From contig LSRX01000296.1 of assembly GCA_001939145.1 (NCBI GenBank), positions 492,247 through 556,246 on the forward strand: a stretch of 64,000 bases of DNA, read 5' to 3'. Numbering within the stretch: the stretch's first letter is position 1; each line of letters begins with the position of its first letter. Under the pieces are notes generated by a model that worked only from the letters and a program-made list of their open reading frames with translations, was not told the origin of the DNA and ran no database searches. The DNA comes from Symbiodinium microadriaticum. Lineage: Eukaryota; Sar; Dinophyceae; Suessiales; Symbiodiniaceae. The translations under genes were made by a program, and so were the position numbers. This document shows, one piece after another, positions 46,233 to 56,364 of this stretch.

Positions 46233-47222
46233 AACTTGTCCTGGCAATTCCAAAAACAAGCGGTCGTTCAGCATCGGGCTCCTTCTTCAGGTAGCTTCAA
46301 CCCTGGATGCACCCGCAAACAACCTTCATGCCAAACAGGGGTCGTATCTAATCATATAGAGGGTCTACAGAGAGAAGGGTCTCTGCGGCGACAAGGCGCC
46401 GCCTTGTCGCTGAAAGCCGTGTCGGCTGAAGTGCACCAGAGGCCCTACTCAAGCTCAAAGGTTCTGGTGCAGGGTTCCCCCCCCCACCCCCTCGAACCCC
46501 AAGCTCACGACCCTAAACCCTAAATCACAAAACCCCCACAACCCCCAAGCATTTCCAAACCGTAAGCCTTAAAGCCCATAGCTCTACAACTAAATGCCAG
46601 ATGGTTGCCGGCGACATCTGTGAGAGTGTGTCGCTGGTCACTATCCGCAGCGAGGCGGCCCGTCGGGTTGTCAGCTTGGGGTGCTTGGTTCACTATTAGC
46701 GCGATAATTGCCCCTATAACTATTTTCATTATTATTATTATTATTATTATTACTATTATTATTGGTATTACCATTATTAGTATTACAACTAGTATTGCAA
46801 GAGGTTCGTGCCCAGGGTATTCAGGGCCAAGACTTCATTCCCGGGGCTCAAATCTCTGCGCAGAGCTCCGACCTCTGGGTCTTGCGGAGGGTCTTGAGAT
46901 GCCGGGGTTTCTCAGCGCCGGCTTCTATGTGCTACTCGTAAGATGCAAACTTCAATGAGACCCTTCAAGCCTGATCCCCCCCTTGCACGGTGCACGAACA
47001 ACCCAAACCACAAAACTTAAAACACTCAAACCCCCTTAAAAAGATCCCTAAACCCTAAACCCTAAACCCCCAAGCCCCAACCGCCACAAAAAGATCCCCA
47101 ACCCCGAGTCCCAATCCGGAGAGCTTGTCCTCGAAGCTGCTGTCAGGAGAGCCTGGATAGCGCGCTGGTGGTCGAGACACCTCCGGGCCAGACCTTGGAG
47201 ATTCTCGAGGCCTTCAGCAGCT
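46233..47222 (+). CDS. multi-exon gene of unknown function
   Basis: Exon 46233-46290 lies between TTTAGCAG and GTAGCT. Exon 46371-46460 lies between CTACAG and GTTCTG and includes SLRRQGAALSLKAVSAEVHQ. Exon 46601-46666 lies between TGCCAG and GTTGTC and reads MVAGDICESVSLVTIRSEAA. An exon at about 46807-46889 is open in two frames (RFVPRVFRAKTSFPGLKSL keeps phase). Exon 47147-47222 lies between TGTCAG and GTAGGT and reads SALVVETPPGQTLEILEAF, with almost only G/C third positions. Phases agree for most junctions. The intron before 47147 closes with CCCTAAA units and the one after it opens with TTTAGGG units. No family is recognised. Later exons may lie at 47.8-49.1 kb. Confidence 0.5.
46725..46800. 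repeat. (TTA)n microsatellite
   Basis: About 20 ATT/TTA triplets with ACT and GGT changes, in an intron. Confidence 0.9.
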
Positions 47223-47414
47223 GTAGGTTTCAGGGTTTTTTGGGTTTACTTTTGTTAGGGTTTGGGGTTTAGGGTTTAGGGTTTTGTGGTTTGGGGTTTA
47301 CTATGAGGGTTAGGGGTTTAGGGTTAAACCCTAGAATCTAAACAGAACCGATGTTTCACCAAGAGGCTTCTATCGGCTCATCTAGATTTTTGTACGGCTA
47401 TGCATGATTGGCTT

Positions 47415-47420
47415 CATTCG

Positions 47421-47481
<61 letters not shown>

Positions 47482-47482
47482 G
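47415..47482. repeat. (GTT)n microsatellite ending in a GCAGCAGCAG acceptor-like word
   Basis: About 20 GTT units run directly into TTGCAGCAGCAGCAG. The Val homopolymer frame is not a gene. The T-rich tract followed by CAG resembles a 3' splice site. Confidence 0.9.
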
Positions 47483-47793
47483 CAGCAGCAGCAGTTGAAG
47501 CAGCAACGGGAGCTGGAGTAGGAGCAGTAGTAGTGATAGCAGCAGTCGTTACACAGTCGTATTGTCACTATTTTTGTGTCATTTTATTATTGGCATTGTA
47601 TTTCCCTGATAATTTCAGAAACTTGCCTGCTTGTGATTTTATCGGGTCTTTGGGCTTTCTGGCCGAGGGTTTGATTTTTTTGGTGAAGGCTAGAGTTGTT
47701 AGGGTTTTGAGCCTTGAGGTTTCGGGTTCTTGGGCGTGCGTTGGTTTTGTTTTGATGGTTGTGGGCCTAGGGCAGAGGGTTTGATTGACCCAG

Positions 47794-47931
47794 GCAGCAA
47801 CGGCCTTCAGCGGGTGCTTGGACTTTTTAGGCCAGACCCTGACGCCTCAACCCGAAGCCCAAGAAAGAGCAGGTCGGGCAAGGCCGACGAGTGAAGGTCA
47901 GGACAAGCACAGGCCAGTCCAAGAGTTGTAG
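47794..47931 (+). CDS. candidate terminal exon, 45 codons
   Basis: After ACCCAG the frame includes FSGCLDFLGQTLTPQPEAQE and ends with TAG at 47929-47931, a length that keeps phase 0. It turns basic and disordered at the end. Another frame across the same bases is basic too. Function unknown. Confidence 0.4.
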   Translation, partial: AATAFSGCLDFLGQTLTPQPEAQERAGRARPTSEGQDKHRPVQEL

Positions 47932-48019
47932 GTCGACTACCGTTTTTTGTTTTGGGAGGAGGGGGGGGGGTGGTAGCGCCTTGACTTAGAAGTTTTTAGG
48001 GTTTTGAATCGAATCGAGG

Positions 48020-48743
48020 GTGGAGGGTTGCGATACCCTCAGCACTCTATCCCATGCAATGGGTCGCTGTGCTGGCGGCCTCTACCTTCGGCGCTGGGCC
48101 TCTGACTCACTTGGGTCAAGTCGGTCTCACTGGGCCATCTTGACTTGGGGCACCTTTCAGGGATGCTCGCCGCCGTGTATTTGGTGCTTCACTCATCTTT
48201 GCCGAAGTAGCAGCCTTGGTCCCCGACAGCACTGCACCGTTTTAGGCCTTGTGAAAGGCTCCGTGAAGCATGAAAACAAAATGGTGTTGCATGTGATTCC
48301 GCCCAGGCGTTTAGGTGCTCAGAAACTCTACACTGTACAACCTGCCACCTAATCCCTGCGATACCCGAGGCCATGACCACTGCATCGATTGCTGCTTCTG
48401 CCTTCCTTATCCAACCCGAAGGGCTGTGACTCCCGAGCAGCGCAGGATCAGCAAGCAAAGGCTGCCCAAATCCCCAACCCGAAGCCCTGCCCTACACCTC
48501 GAACCCGAAACTGCCAACCCGAAACCCAAATTCCTTCTCCGCGTCCCTTTCGGAACTTGGTTCCTGTTCGGAATGCAGTCGTCATACGCCGATTCCTCCC
48601 AACATGCCAGGACCCTCGCTGCCCTCGTTTCCCGAAGGCCCACCAACCCCCGAGATGCCCTAAACAGCATCGGTAAACCCCAAAACCCCAAACCCTTGAA
48701 GCCCTCAATCGCGATAGGAACCCTGCAGAACCCGAAACCTTAA
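48020..48743 (+). CDS. coding-like segments, frames unresolved
   Basis: A frame at 48020-48352 (110 codons, GTG start only) includes VKGSVKHENKMVLHVIPPRR. A frame at 48315-48743 includes GHDHCIDCCFC and VTPEQRRISKQRLPKS, then VPFGTWFLFGMQSSYADS. A third frame at 48042-48109 reads WVAVLAASTFGAGPLTHLG, a possible membrane segment before a GTCGGT donor. At least one gene probably passes here, but borders are unclear and NPKP-like stretches come from telomere-type repeats. Confidence 0.35.
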
Positions 48744-48772
48744 CCCCGAAACCCTCAACCCTCACCGCCAAG

Positions 48773-49056
48773 ATCAGGTCTTGAAGGTTGGATTAGCACC
48801 AAGACGAAGCTCAATGAGCCCTTGGTGGTGAAGCGCAAGGGCCTCGGGTGGAGTTTAGGGTTTAGGGTTTAAAGTTTGAAGGGAGTCTTGTGCAGTTAGG
48901 CTGGGGCTCTGGAGTTTTACAGGGGGCTTCAGGCTTTTGTATTTTCATGATGGTTGTTCCGGGCTTCCCGAAAGTTAGAGGTTCCTTTGGGTTTTTTTAA
49001 TTCAGGACTCGCCGGCTGCCCGGAGCTGCTACTTGCGGTTTATGCAGGGCCCTGGG
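48773..49056 (+). CDS. two exons of an unidentified gene
   Basis: Exon 48773-48847 lies between CGCCAAG and GTGGAG. It includes STKTKLNEPLVVKRKGLG, with almost only G/C third positions. Exon 49005-49056 follows AATTCAG and reads DSPAARSCYLRFMQGPG or, in the phase that fits the first exon, a Cys-containing frame (ATCGLCRALGF). The intron between opens with three TTTAGGG units. Confidence 0.5.
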
Positions 49057-49647
49057 GTTTGCCGGCAGTTTGGCCTGCAGGGTTTTGTGAGCCAGGGCTC
49101 AAGAGGGTTTAGGCTTTGGGGGGGGTTAAGGGGTCTAGGGTGTAGGGCTTTGGATGTCTATGCAGCTTCAGTGACGTTTTTTGGGCTTTGGACTTTTAGG
49201 GCTTTTGGGCTTTTCAGGCTCTGAGGCGTTTCGGGGGGTTTAGAGTTTGCGGCGATCCCAGAAGTGAGCAAAGCTGAACCCCAGCCACTAAGCTAAACCC
49301 GACGTTGACGCACCATTGCGTCTCAGTCTCAACCTTAAACTCGACACCCCTTTGGTAGATTTGTGAAACCAGGTATACCTGACGTACAGCTCGAAGTAGT
49401 GTTGGCCTGCTATGACAGCCATAGGCAGCACAGAAGTAAGTCCCAGAAAGCTGAGTTCGGGAGCCTGGACCCTGCAACAACCTAAATCGGACGTAGCTGG
49501 GCACTGGGCACTGTACCCTCTTTAGGACCTGCTTTGGTTTCCGGTTTTCTGGCACCATTGCATTAAGGTAGTGTGTAACTGTTGTTGCCTAAACCCAACA
49601 TGCCAGTCCCCATCTTGATCTCTGAAGCTGGAATCCCGACCCCCTGA

Positions 49648-49867
49648 ACTCTAAATGCTGCGAGCTTCAGTCCTTCAACCGTAGTCTACCGTTCCTTTTT
49701 CTTCACCGAAGCCAAAAACCGCTTCAACCGCACAACCCTAATCTAGCCAGTTGCCCAAACGCCACAGCACCTCGCGAAAGCCTGAGGACAGAAGGAAGTT
49801 GAGTTCGCCATGGACGGTTGGGAGACAGGGAGCCAGCACGAGGCACCACGAGGGAGTTTGTCTTGGT
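49648..49867 (+). CDS. candidate exons of an unidentified gene
   Basis: A frame open from about 49648 to TAG at about 49745 includes VVYRSFFFTEAKNRFNRT. A segment from about 49793 to 49867 includes KEVEFAMDGWETGSQHEA and ends before GTTGTA. Both look coding; their relation is unknown. Confidence 0.35.
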
Positions 49868-50117
49868 GTTGTATAGGGGTATTCAAGGGTTACAAGGGTT
49901 TCAGAAGGCTTTAAGAAAGGTCTCATACGGTTTTCTTTAGATTCGGGGTGTGCCCTCGAGTGTTTCAATAAAGCAAAGCCCTGCCTGCTTCGGGCTGAGG
50001 GCTTTTATTACGCCGGACCCTGAACTCCTTTACTGTAAGGCTTGCAAGGTAAAGCTTTCAGGTTTTCCTCCGTATGCGGGCGTTGGTTTTAGGACTTCAG
50101 CTTCTTCGGCCCCGTAG

Positions 50118-50193
50118 CCCGCGAGCGCCCTAACCCCACTCCAGAGCAGGAAGCTAAAAAGAGCCTGGAACCCTACAGCCTTAAAGCCTAAGG
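50118..50193 (+). CDS. candidate terminal exon
   Basis: After CCGTAG the frame reads RERPNPTPEQEAKKSLEPY and ends with TAA. Charged and disordered; function unknown. Confidence 0.3.
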
Positions 50194-50429
50194 CCGCAAA
50201 GCGCTGTCTAGGGCTCCTTTGTAATGGAAGAAGGACCCCTAAGCCGCTGCAGAACCCTATGAGAAGGACCCCGAAATCAGGTCTCCCTGCAATGTTGAGA
50301 GATTCTCGAAGCCGGTTTAAAGGTTTTTAGAACCCTTTCAAGCCCTTTCAAATCCGACCCTACTTGAACCGTGAACCCTTTCAAGGGTGTACGCTCCCCA
50401 AAGCTTCAAGACTTCGCGCCTCGGAGCCC

Positions 50430-50624
50430 TCACTTTGAGAGTCACATTCCAAGCAGGTCAAGTCGATGGTGACCGTCAGGTGGAACAGCTTCGGGTTTGG
50501 AGGGCCTTTCCAGGGCTGTAAGATATCAAGGTTCAGGAGCTTCGGGATTTGGGTTTTCTTTCGTTTCTTGCGTTTGAGGGTGTATGACCTGGACGACATG
50601 TGCTGCCGAAGGGTTCCAAATTGA
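50430..50624 (+). CDS. coding-like segment, about 60 codons
   Basis: One frame stays open from about 50430 to TGA at 50622-50624. It includes VKSMVTVRWNSFGFGGPFQG, followed by a strong donor (GGCT|GTAAGA at 50518), and then RLRVYDLDDMCCRRVPN. The first part is probably an exon (50457-50517 or slightly longer); the second may be a second exon or read-through. A minus-strand frame overlaps. Confidence 0.4.
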
Positions 50625-50808
50625 AAGGCCCGGTTGTGAACGTAGTCTGTAACGGCCCCAAGCCCCAAACTTCTTTTACGATTGGGTTGAAGCGAAGATA
50701 CTGTTTTGGCTTCATCAGGCATCTACGTAGGGCTTACAGCCCTGAGCTTCTGCGCCTGACACCCTGAGTGTTGTGCTTTGACTTGGCTCCGAGGGCTTTC
50801 GGCTTGGA

Positions 50809-51336
50809 GTGGAATGCATGATGCTCGACGTGTCGTTAGGGTTCTCTCAGATTTTTTGCGTAGCTTCGGTGTTCCCACCTGCTACTTTAGAGTGCGTAGC
50901 CTTGGATCACGGTTGCCTGAACCCGGGATTGCATGAAGCCTTGTCCAAATTCCGAACCACCACACCCGAAGCCGTAACGCGGGGGGAACCTTAACTTTCA
51001 GGATCGGGCTTAGAGGGAGGCTGCCGCAATGGTCAATATTGTGGATGAACGCACGCATAAGTTTTAAGCAGTAGATATCATGCCCTACTTATCGACCAGG
51101 CTGTAAACCTCAATCTCATCCCGGCGTCCCATGGTCTCTGCAAGCCTTGACTGTGTAAACTGCGACGACACACGACAGCCCTCGTGCATCCTATCATAGA
51201 TCCTAAAATCATATGCCTTCAAACAGGATGCATCAAATAGGTCAATAGGTCCTCAAAAAGATCCTAAAGGGATGCGTAGAGATTGAAAGGACTGCAGAGA
51301 GCTTGGACAGCGAAGTGATTGGAGAGCTCAAGCCAG
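50809..51336 (+). CDS. three coding-like segments of unidentified gene(s)
   Basis: Frame 50809-50994 (no ATG at its start) includes SVFPPATLECVALDHGCL and SKFRTTTPEAVTRGEP. Segment 51014-51067 after GCTTAG reads REAAAMVNIVDERTHKF and ends with TAA. Segment 51297-51336 between CTGCAG and GTCGGG reads ESLDSEVIGELKP. Each has plausible borders. They cannot be one simple reading frame because two contain stops. Confidence 0.35.
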
Positions 51337-51516
51337 GTCGGGGGCTTTGATTCTACAGGGCAGTTCCTTATCGAATCATTCCGGGCGAGCCCTGATTATT
51401 AATGGGTCTAAGTTCTCTAGAGTTGTGCCGAGCTACGTTACGTGTTGTACTAAGCCAGGAACAACACTCCACACAAAAAACACCTTGCATTAATTATCAT
51501 GCTGTCCTCGCCGTCT

Positions 51517-51897
51517 TTACACCATCATCGCCATCGTCATCCTCCTCCTCATCCTCACCCTCATCCTCATCATCGTCATCATCATCGTCATCATCATCGT
51601 CGTCATCATCGTCGTCATCATCATCACCCTCATCCTAATCATCGTCATCATCATCGTCATCATCATCGTCGTCATCATCGTCGTCATCATCATCACCCTC
51701 ATCCTAATCATCGTCATCATCATCGTCATCATCATCAATATCGTCATCATCATCGTCATTATCATCGTCACCACCATCATCATCATGATTTTCGTCATTG
51801 CTATCATCATCCTCATCCTCCTCCTCATCATCAGCATCGTCATCATCAGCAATATCGTCATCATCATCGTCATCATCTTCGTCATCACCATCGTCAC

Positions 51898-51931
<34 letters not shown>

Positions 51932-51939
51932 TTCACCAA

Positions 51940-51982
<43 letters not shown>

Positions 51983-52007
51983 GTCATCTCCACCATCTTC
52001 ATCATGA

Positions 52008-52038
<31 letters not shown>

Positions 52039-52185
52039 CATCATCATCACCATCATCGTCATTATCATTACCATCATCGTCGTCATCAGCGCCGTCACCA
52101 TCATCGTCACCATCACCGTCACCATCATCGTCATCATCACCATCACCTTTACCATCATCATCATCATCATCATCATCATACTACC
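51517..52185. repeat. large (CAT/CGT) trinucleotide array
   Basis: About 670 bases of ATC triplets with interspersed GTC and ACC, including two near-identical blocks around 51540-51720 that carry CATCACCCTCATCCTAATC. Frames of 150-250 residues rich in His, Ser, Ile or Met here are repeat translations. Confidence 0.95.
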
Positions 52186-52469
52186 AACAGCACTATCATC
52201 ACTGCGGTCACCATCCCGAGCATCGTCATCGCAATAGCGGCAGTATCTTGGTGATGATCGCGCCTAGAACCGCATGCAGTTTTCGTGCTTGTCGCGGTAG
52301 TCCGAGTGGTAGCCAGGGTACAGTCAGGTTAAGGCTTAGCAGTGATAGCAGTGCGGGGACAATGTACGGCACAGCCCGGATTTAAGTTGCGGTTCGCAAG
52401 CTGAAGTTAACACATTGCGGGTGCAATGCCATGTCTGCATCAAAGCGGCTCCAATGTGCATACATTTAC

Positions 52470-52501
52470 AATGTATATATATATATATATATACATACAC
52501 A

Positions 52502-52532
<31 letters not shown>

Positions 52533-52613
52533 CTCTCTGTCTCTCTCTCCACACATACGTACACATATATATGTGTGTGTGTGTGCAGATCTGTATCTGT
52601 ATATATATATATA

Positions 52614-52660
<47 letters not shown>

Positions 52661-52673
52661 ATATATATATATG

Positions 52674-52716
<43 letters not shown>

Positions 52717-52770
52717 ATATATATATATATATATGTGTCGTACGTGCTCTCTCTCTCTCTCTCTGTGGTG
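52470..52770. repeat. compound TA, TC, TATG microsatellite
   Basis: TA runs, then CT runs (52500-52550), then TG, then alternating TATATG and long TA runs (52595-52735), then CT again. Intergenic or intronic; all frames here are artefacts. Confidence 0.95.
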
Positions 52771-52967
52771 GCACGTGCGCGTGTATCACGTGCATGGAGC
52801 ACCCATGCCACGGAAAGTGTGTGAACCTTTCGACATGCACATGTGAACTTTTTGGATGATATGCACCACACGGACCTAGATGCAGATTTGCGGATGAGTT
52901 TGAAACTTGAGTGACGGGGTGTAGGGATCTGAAGATGCAGCCGTTTCGCTCAGGCTGACCGGGTCAG

Positions 52968-53066
52968 CTTTTTCCTAGGAGCTTTGTGGCCCCTTTTGGA
53001 TCCGGCGCCAAAGAGTCCCTCAACTCCGATGCCCCAGAGTCCCTAGAGCCCAAAGCCCTCAACTAG
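52968..53066 (+). CDS. candidate terminal exon, 32 codons
   Basis: After GGGTCAG the frame includes SFVAPFGSGAKESLNSDAPE and ends with TAG at 53064-53066, exactly 99 bases. Acidic and Ser-rich; no family is recognised. Confidence 0.4.
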   Translation, partial: LFPRSFVAPFGSGAKESLNSDAPESLEPKALN

Positions 53067-53460
53067 GGATGTAAACAAACTAAACTATCTGCGATATTTT
53101 TGTGAGGGTTCCTTATCAGAAGTAGACGATGAGATGCCCGTCCCCAAACTCTATTCTGCTTATTAAGGCTCCTATCCTGAGCCCTAAAAGCCTCTGTAGC
53201 CCACAACCACAAAATTCTAAACCCTAAACCCTGAACCCCAAAAGCCCTAGGCCTCGAAAGGATGCTTGTTGTAAGGACCACTAGGAAAGCCTCCCGTCGT
53301 TTCTGCTCAACTCTTCCAGGCCTCACCCCGGACGGCCCGACTTGCCCAGGGGGTTTAAGTTTTTGGGTTTAGAGCTTTTAGGCTTTTAGGGTTTAGGGTT
53401 TCGGGGGCTTGTGGATTTGAGGTTTTAGGGTGTTGATTGGCGGACTTGGTGGTGTTGCAG

Positions 53461-53584
53461 CCCTTCGAAGTTCTTTAGACCGAGGCGCCATCTTCACCAT
53501 CAAAGACTTCGGGGCGACGAACAAGCGCAGGGCGCTGATCGATTCGGCTCCTTTGCAGCAGGGAGGGGGCTTTTTGGGTATCGA
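53461..53584 (+). CDS. well-bounded exon of an unidentified gene
   Basis: It lies between GTGTTGCAG and a GAG|GTCATG donor. It includes SLDRGAIFTIKDFGATNKRR and ALIDSAPLQQGGGFLG, with mostly G/C third positions. The frame continues past the donor to a stop near 53618. It reads as a folded segment, but I do not recognise the family. Confidence 0.55.
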
Positions 53585-54094
53585 GGTCATGAAAGCACAT
53601 GAGCTTTCAGGGCCTTAAGCAGGGAGGCCAATCCCCTCAATGGACCTGAGTAAGAAATCAGCCCCGAGTCGCAACCCCAAATCCTGCACCGCAGACCTGG
53701 AAGCGACACGGTCGCGACAAAGAGCATAGCGCAACTCCTACCCCAGCCAAAAGTTGGGGTTCTTCCATTGTGGGGTTGCAGGAACTGCGCATGAAGGGCC
53801 TAGGATCCTAATCCCACAGCTCCGAACCGTTCTCCCTTTGATGGTGTCTGCATATGAATACAAGAACAGATCAAAAATAATGAGCCCAGAGAAGCTGCTT
53901 TAGAGCATGGCGTGCACCTGAAGTTCAATCCACACACCTGCTGCGGCACAAAACCCCATATCCTAAAGCTGCTTTTGGGGTTTGGGATTGAGAGGTTTAG
54001 GGCATATCGATTTACGAGTTAAGGGGTTTGTCGTCTAGGGTCCAGGTTTAGGGTCCTTTCTTATGCCCAAACCCCTCAAGCGTCCTCTGTGCAG

Positions 54095-54173
54095 GGTGTC
54101 GTCGTCGGCTGGATCAGCCTGGTGTCCGGGGCCCCAGACTGGAGCTGCAGGAACTTCAGGAAGAAACCCCTGG
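54095..54173 (+). CDS. well-bounded exon, Trp/Cys-containing
   Basis: It follows CTGTGCAG and ends before GTGCGA. It includes VVVGWISLVSGAPDWSCRNF, with G/C third positions. The hydrophobic start could be a strand or membrane edge. The same frame stays open to 54397, with AEALKLPKPSPL, so a second exon may follow. Confidence 0.5.
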
Positions 54174-54808
54174 GTGCGAACAAGGCTGGGGTGGGGGGGG
54201 GGGGGCAACTCCAGGGTTTCGGGTCCTGGTGCTCGGGCATCTTGCTTCGATCCTGCAGAGCCAGGCAGAGCCTCGGGTTTCTGGCTGAGGCTCTGAAGTT
54301 ACCAAAGCCTAGCCCGTTGGCAGGTCCACGGCCCTCGGGGTCATATTTCCAGGAGCATCCCTCCCCGGAGGGTACCGAATGGAATGGCTCTTCGTGAGAG
54401 GACCAAACCAGTCCCCGAAATAGCTCAAGTCAGAACACGCCGATGTTTCTAGAGATACGGCAACATCGTAGCGGGACCACACTGTCGTGCCACAGTCATC
54501 ACTGTCCGCGTTAGTGTTGTGTTCCTGGTATGAATTCTGACGATCAGAGGAAGAAGCTCAGCAGTTACATGTTGCTTTGGAGCCGATTAGATATTAGTTG
54601 TCGCTTTCGCATGGGTGGGTGTTTAGTCCGAGTGTAAACCCCTTCCACATGGCGTCCGTGGAGGGCAGATCGAACTGACCGGAAAGATGACACCCAGTTC
54701 GTGCGCCTTCGAGCTTTAAGCTTGAATCCGCAACCTCAATGTTCGCCTCACCAAACACCACCAGGGATCCCGGATACCTGTATCCCTAAACCCCTGAGCC
54801 CCCGGCAC

Positions 54809-54975
54809 AGCGGAAATCTTTGCAAAGGACCAAGAATGGAGAGATGTTAGTCGGCAAAGGCCCGGCCCGAACCTGTCCGGTTCCCCCGGGTGGATTTGGA
54901 GTTTCAGCTCGGAGGCTACTGGATCCGGGGTGTCGGGAATTGGACTTTGGAGCTTTTCGGGGGTTGAGAGGGCCG
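54809..54975 (+). CDS. coding-like segment of an unidentified gene
   Basis: After GGCACAG the frame reads EIFAKDQEWRDVSRQRPGPN and stays open for about 60 codons. A GT at about 54881 could be the donor. A second + frame is also open, so frame choice is uncertain. Confidence 0.4.
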
Positions 54976-55703
54976 CGGTGTTTAGATGGGGAGTTCTCTA
55001 AACTAGGGTGCCTTTTTAGGTCCCACATATAGTACGGCGCCCTTGTAACAGGGACCGTAAAAGGGAGTACGATCCATATGGTTTAGGGCTATTCCTTCGA
55101 CTTAAGGGCTGGAGCGGCGCACCCCTAACCGCGAAGGCTCAAAGCCTTTGCTTCCGTAGAGCCCTTGACTTTCGTCGTCTTTGCAACCCAGGGAGCTTTA
55201 AGTAAGCCGACATCCTTTCAACAGAAGCCTTGAGCTGGCCTCACCCATAAACCCCTAAACCCTAAAGAAAGGAAGGCAGAACCCGAAACCCTGGCCCATA
55301 TACATAGCCCAGACCGAGTGTTTGGGGTTTCAAGCTCCCGAACTGCAGACTCTGAACTGCAAATCCTGACAAAGTTTACCTCCGATTTGGCGGCGTTGAA
55401 GGCAAAGTAGACAATGTAGACTCCACCCTAAACCCCAAACCCTAATAGACCCCTGATCAATCCTAAACAAGCCGTGCCGGAGTCTGGGCTGAGGTTTGGG
55501 GCCCAGGCTTTGGGACGACTTGGCAGCCTCAGATAAAGACGCAGGGCCTCGGGCCTCGAACGGCATTCCTTGTATCAAAACTCGCTTCAGCCCTACAACC
55601 AGAAGCCTTGAAGCCTAAATCCTACGTTCAGAAACCTGCGCCCTGCAGCACAAAGCCGGAATATCCCAATCGACGTACACTGTAGGTCTTTCGTCTTTCG
55701 CAG

Positions 55704-56084
55704 GTTGAAGGCTTTTGAGGGCTTTCACAACTTCGGGGTTTTAGGGGTTGAGAACTTGGGTGGTCGCGGAAACCACCTGCGCGTGCCAGTTACCAAAGAG
55801 AAAGCTTCCGGCTCGACCATGTCACTTGGCTAAGATCTCTGAACCTCGGAGAGGATCGTCCATTGATTGCCTTTGTTTGTCACTCCAAAGCTGGACCTGA
55901 GAGCCCTATAAGCTCTAAACCCCCCTACGCTAGAACTGGAATCGCCAAACCCCGGGGCTTGCGTCAAGAGCAAGAATTCTCGCATGTGGCCCTTGGGCTT
56001 CCGGAGCCCTTCCGTCAGATAAAGGAATGCCTGGACACATTTCTTTCACCCTCTGGACTTGCCAATGCAGAAGCCATCTTCTGA
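55704..56084 (+). CDS. coding-like segments upstream of the ankyrin gene
   Basis: After TTTCGCAG at about 55703 a frame reads RLKAFEGFHNFGVLGVENLG and continues to TAA near 55832. A second frame ending at 56084 includes LGLPEPFRQIKECLDTFLSP. Both look coding; neither matches a family I know. They may be early exons of the ankyrin gene or the end of the gene before it. Confidence 0.4.
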
Positions 56085-56364
56085 GCATCCCTTCTTCCGG
56101 CATGTTGTTGTGTCGAGGGTTTACCCCAAACCCCAGACCCTTATAAACCCTAAATCCTAATGCAACTGAGGTTTGGCACAAGCGGCGGAAAGATCAAGGA
56201 CGCATGCCCAGGGCCCACTGTAGGGCGTAGTATTGACCGTTCTGACGCTTCCAGGCGTGAGAATGTCAATCTCTCAAGGTTTGGTTCAAGGGTTGGGGAT
56301 GCAGGCCTGTGGTGCAGCTTTAAGGCATCGAAGCATGTAGGTTTGGACGAGTCCAACTTCGGAG

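Noticed and set aside
49214..49558. 114-residue minus-strand frame
   Set aside because: It reads like protein but has no supporting splice signals or domain, and all recognisable genes are on the + strand.
51499..52254. His-, Ser-, Ile- and Met-rich frames up to 251 residues
   Set aside because: Direct translations of the CAT/CGT trinucleotide array.
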